Positions 62,714 through 64,000 of a DNA stretch of 64,000 nt are shown in pieces. The DNA is taken from assembly GCA_001970955.1 (NCBI GenBank), contig MPUH01000278.1, positions 1 to 64,000 on the forward strand, read 5' to 3'. A program made the position numbers and the translations under genes. This DNA comes from Stentor coeruleus. Taxonomy: Eukaryota; Ciliophora; Heterotrichea; Heterotrichida; Stentoridae. The stretch's first letter is position 1. Each line of letters begins with the position of its first letter. The notes below the pieces were generated by a model. The model was not told the DNA's origin. It was given only the letters and a program-made list of their open reading frames with translations, and ran no database searches.

Positions 62714-63428
62714 AAAGTATAGAGTATTTATTGAAATACAATTAGGTTAATGCTTATAGGTATAAAAAAATCAGAATTAAGTTTAAAAAATAAAAATTAA
62801 CAGCTAGTTAAAAAAATGTATTGAAGATTTGTTAATAATATACATCTTTGCATTAGTTACTTTTGATTAACTAGCTGTTAATAATTTGTGTGTTTTCTAC
62901 CAAATTAGTTAATTTAATTTTTTTAATATATTCTTCAGCAATAAGGGTGGCTTTTTATTTTAATTATTAAGTTCATTTCATTGCTTTATTTTAATTTTTT
63001 TGCAATTAAACTTAAATTTTTTAATTATAAAAGAAAAAAATATTTTATCCTCTCCTACAATTATCAACTCAAAAGCCTCCATAATCCCAAAACTCCAACC
63101 TTCCCTCCTACTACAAATTTCCACAATCATCATGATCAACTAAATATGTAATATGTCAAATTATAATACCAAAATGACAACAAAAAGCCAGATCACTTTG
63201 GAAAGAACCGATTTTTTCCACTTCATCACTTCTAAAATCCGTGTGAACCGAAAAAACACTATCATCACCGAAAAAATGTAATCAAAACCTAGGAAAGCCC
63301 ATCAAACCTCTCCACTTTTATACGAGGCCCATATCTCATCAACTACCAAACTCCAACATAAGCGCAGTAACATAATCATCATCAACACCCCTCTAATCAA
63401 CACTCAAGTCGATGTTCAAAATTGTTTC
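62714..63428. other. Intergenic with an inverted repeat
   Basis: Contains the perfect 15-bp inverted repeat at 62797-62881. From about 63040 to 63420 the plus strand is A/C-rich, like other stretches just before plus-strand genes in this window (8500-8600, 54050-54450), perhaps a promoter/5' UTR signature. Confidence 0.45.
62797..62881. repeat. 85-bp element with perfect 15-bp inverted ends
   Basis: TTAACAGCTAGTTAA at 62797-62811 and its exact reverse complement TTAACTAGCTGTTAA at 62867-62881, with a 55-bp loop. It could be a tiny MITE or a stem-loop. No coding content. Confidence 0.7.
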
Positions 63429-64000
63429 ATGCTTTTTATAGCCAAATCTTTAAGAAATCTTCTTCCAGACATAGAAATCGTAAAATTCAAACAAACATGT
63501 CTAAACATAATCTCTAATCTTGACAATCCATGTGAAGGGCATTTTGGTTTAGCTAAAATTTATTGTTATGAAGGCAAGTATACTTTAGCTTTACAACAAT
63601 TGAAATTAGTATTAGCAACAGATCCAAACGATATATCATATCTGATTTGGTTGATTGTTATAAAATCTTTATGCCTTAAAACAAAAAAACAAGCATATAA
63701 AATCAAAAGTTTATGTTATAGTAAGGGATAATTAGGGATTCTTATGGCAAAAATACAGAAAATTGAAGTTTATTGGGCTTTGATGAAAATCGCTATGTCT
63801 GAACTTTTGGAAGTAGGGAAAGAAATTGATAAGCTACTTTTGGAAGTAGGGAAAGAAATTGATAAGCCGGAGTTTTATGCGAGTAAGATATTGAAAATGG
63901 ATAAATATTATGGGTATCTGGCTTGGACTCAGCTTTTTGATGAGAAAAAAGCGGAGAAAATATTAAAAGTGCTGATTGAAATCTGGCCCAATAAACCTGA
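63429..64000 (+). CDS. TPR-like protein, N-terminal part, runs off the right edge
   Basis: ATG at 63429 (MLFIAKSLRNLLPDIEIVKF). A 15-nt phase-1 intron at 63721-63735 (GTAAGGGATAATTAG) joins ...IKSLCY to RILMAKIQKIEVYWALM, and the frame then stays open to the window edge. TPR-type helix pairs are visible: GHFGLAKIYCYEGKYTLALQ and QLKLVLATDPNDISYLIWL near residues 37-80. After the intron an 11-residue unit (LLEVGKEIDK) is repeated in tandem. TPR proteins act as protein-binding scaffolds; the family is not identified, since the C-terminus is outside the window. A possible broken relative lies at 13145-13346. Confidence 0.72.
63721..63735 (+). other. 15-nt intron, phase 1
   Basis: GTAAGGGATAATTAG; A at position 10. 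Without splicing the frame ends at 63731 in the TAA inside it. Confidence 0.85.
63804..63866. repeat. Tandem 33-bp in-frame duplication in the TPR gene
   Basis: The same 30 bases occur at 63804-63833 and 63837-63866 (period 33 bp, 11 codons). No base differences, so recent, or an assembly slip. Confidence 0.8.

Noticed and set aside
1-64000. tRNA genes, rRNA, CRISPR arrays and bacterial operons.
   Set aside because: No GTTCGA-type T-loop in a cloverleaf, no regular spaced repeats and no prokaryotic gene context. The sequence is eukaryotic.

Overview
The window looks like macronuclear DNA of a heterotrich ciliate, closest in character to Stentor. The DNA is AT-rich. Genes use the standard code: long conserved proteins (Rpn1, HID1) run through without in-frame stops and end in TAA or TAG. 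Six introns can be read directly. All are exactly 15 nt, all start GTAA and all have A at position 10. The gene content (centrin, MORN, polycystin channel, DHHC acyltransferase, several giant coiled-coil proteins, cNMP-binding, PP2C) is typical of ciliate cortex and cilium biology. The species assignment is inference; I could not search databases.

Layout. 1-297: N-terminal end of a kelch gene running off the left edge. 298-8620: a TPR/RRM-like gene, a decayed coiled-coil gene, two tandem small mitochondrial-type membrane proteins and an unknown 351-aa gene with one intron. 8621-14764: HID1, three unknown minus-strand genes, a gene remnant and a DHHC palmitoyltransferase. 14765-20358: a 5.6-kb stretch with no gene I can support. 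20359-35497: a CCT-motif protein, a 69-aa acylated protein, a coiled-coil protein, a polycystin channel with two introns, a PP2C phosphatase, a 1,221-aa coiled-coil protein that the assembly splits falsely, a double cNMP-domain protein and a small unknown. 35498-42219: a pseudogene, centrin, a 1,041-aa coiled-coil protein and an ankyrin protein. 42220-48120: mostly empty, with one pseudogene and two related 63-64-aa MGCA proteins. 48121-58070: MORN protein, small unknowns, a 793-aa coiled-coil protein with an intron, Rpn1 and a FYVE-like zinc protein with a CaaX tail. 58847-64000: an LRR protein with a CaaX tail, a decayed pogo/Tigger transposon, a divergent small GTPase, a related MITE, a short inverted repeat and the start of a TPR gene.

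How genes may work together (inference). Many products are predicted to sit on membranes through lipid tails: N-myristoylation/palmitoylation signals (MGN/MGC starts) or C-terminal CaaX boxes. The DHHC enzyme in the window is the type that palmitoylates such proteins. The polycystin channel and the PP2C gene lie 64 bp apart on the same strand. Centrin is followed, tail to tail, by the largest intact coiled-coil gene. Nothing proves a shared pathway.

Assembly caveat. There are 12 single-N positions, and at every one the sequence beside the N is repeated on the other side, with occasional single-base differences. These look like contig ends that overlap but were joined without merging. One of them duplicates 222 bp inside a coding gene.
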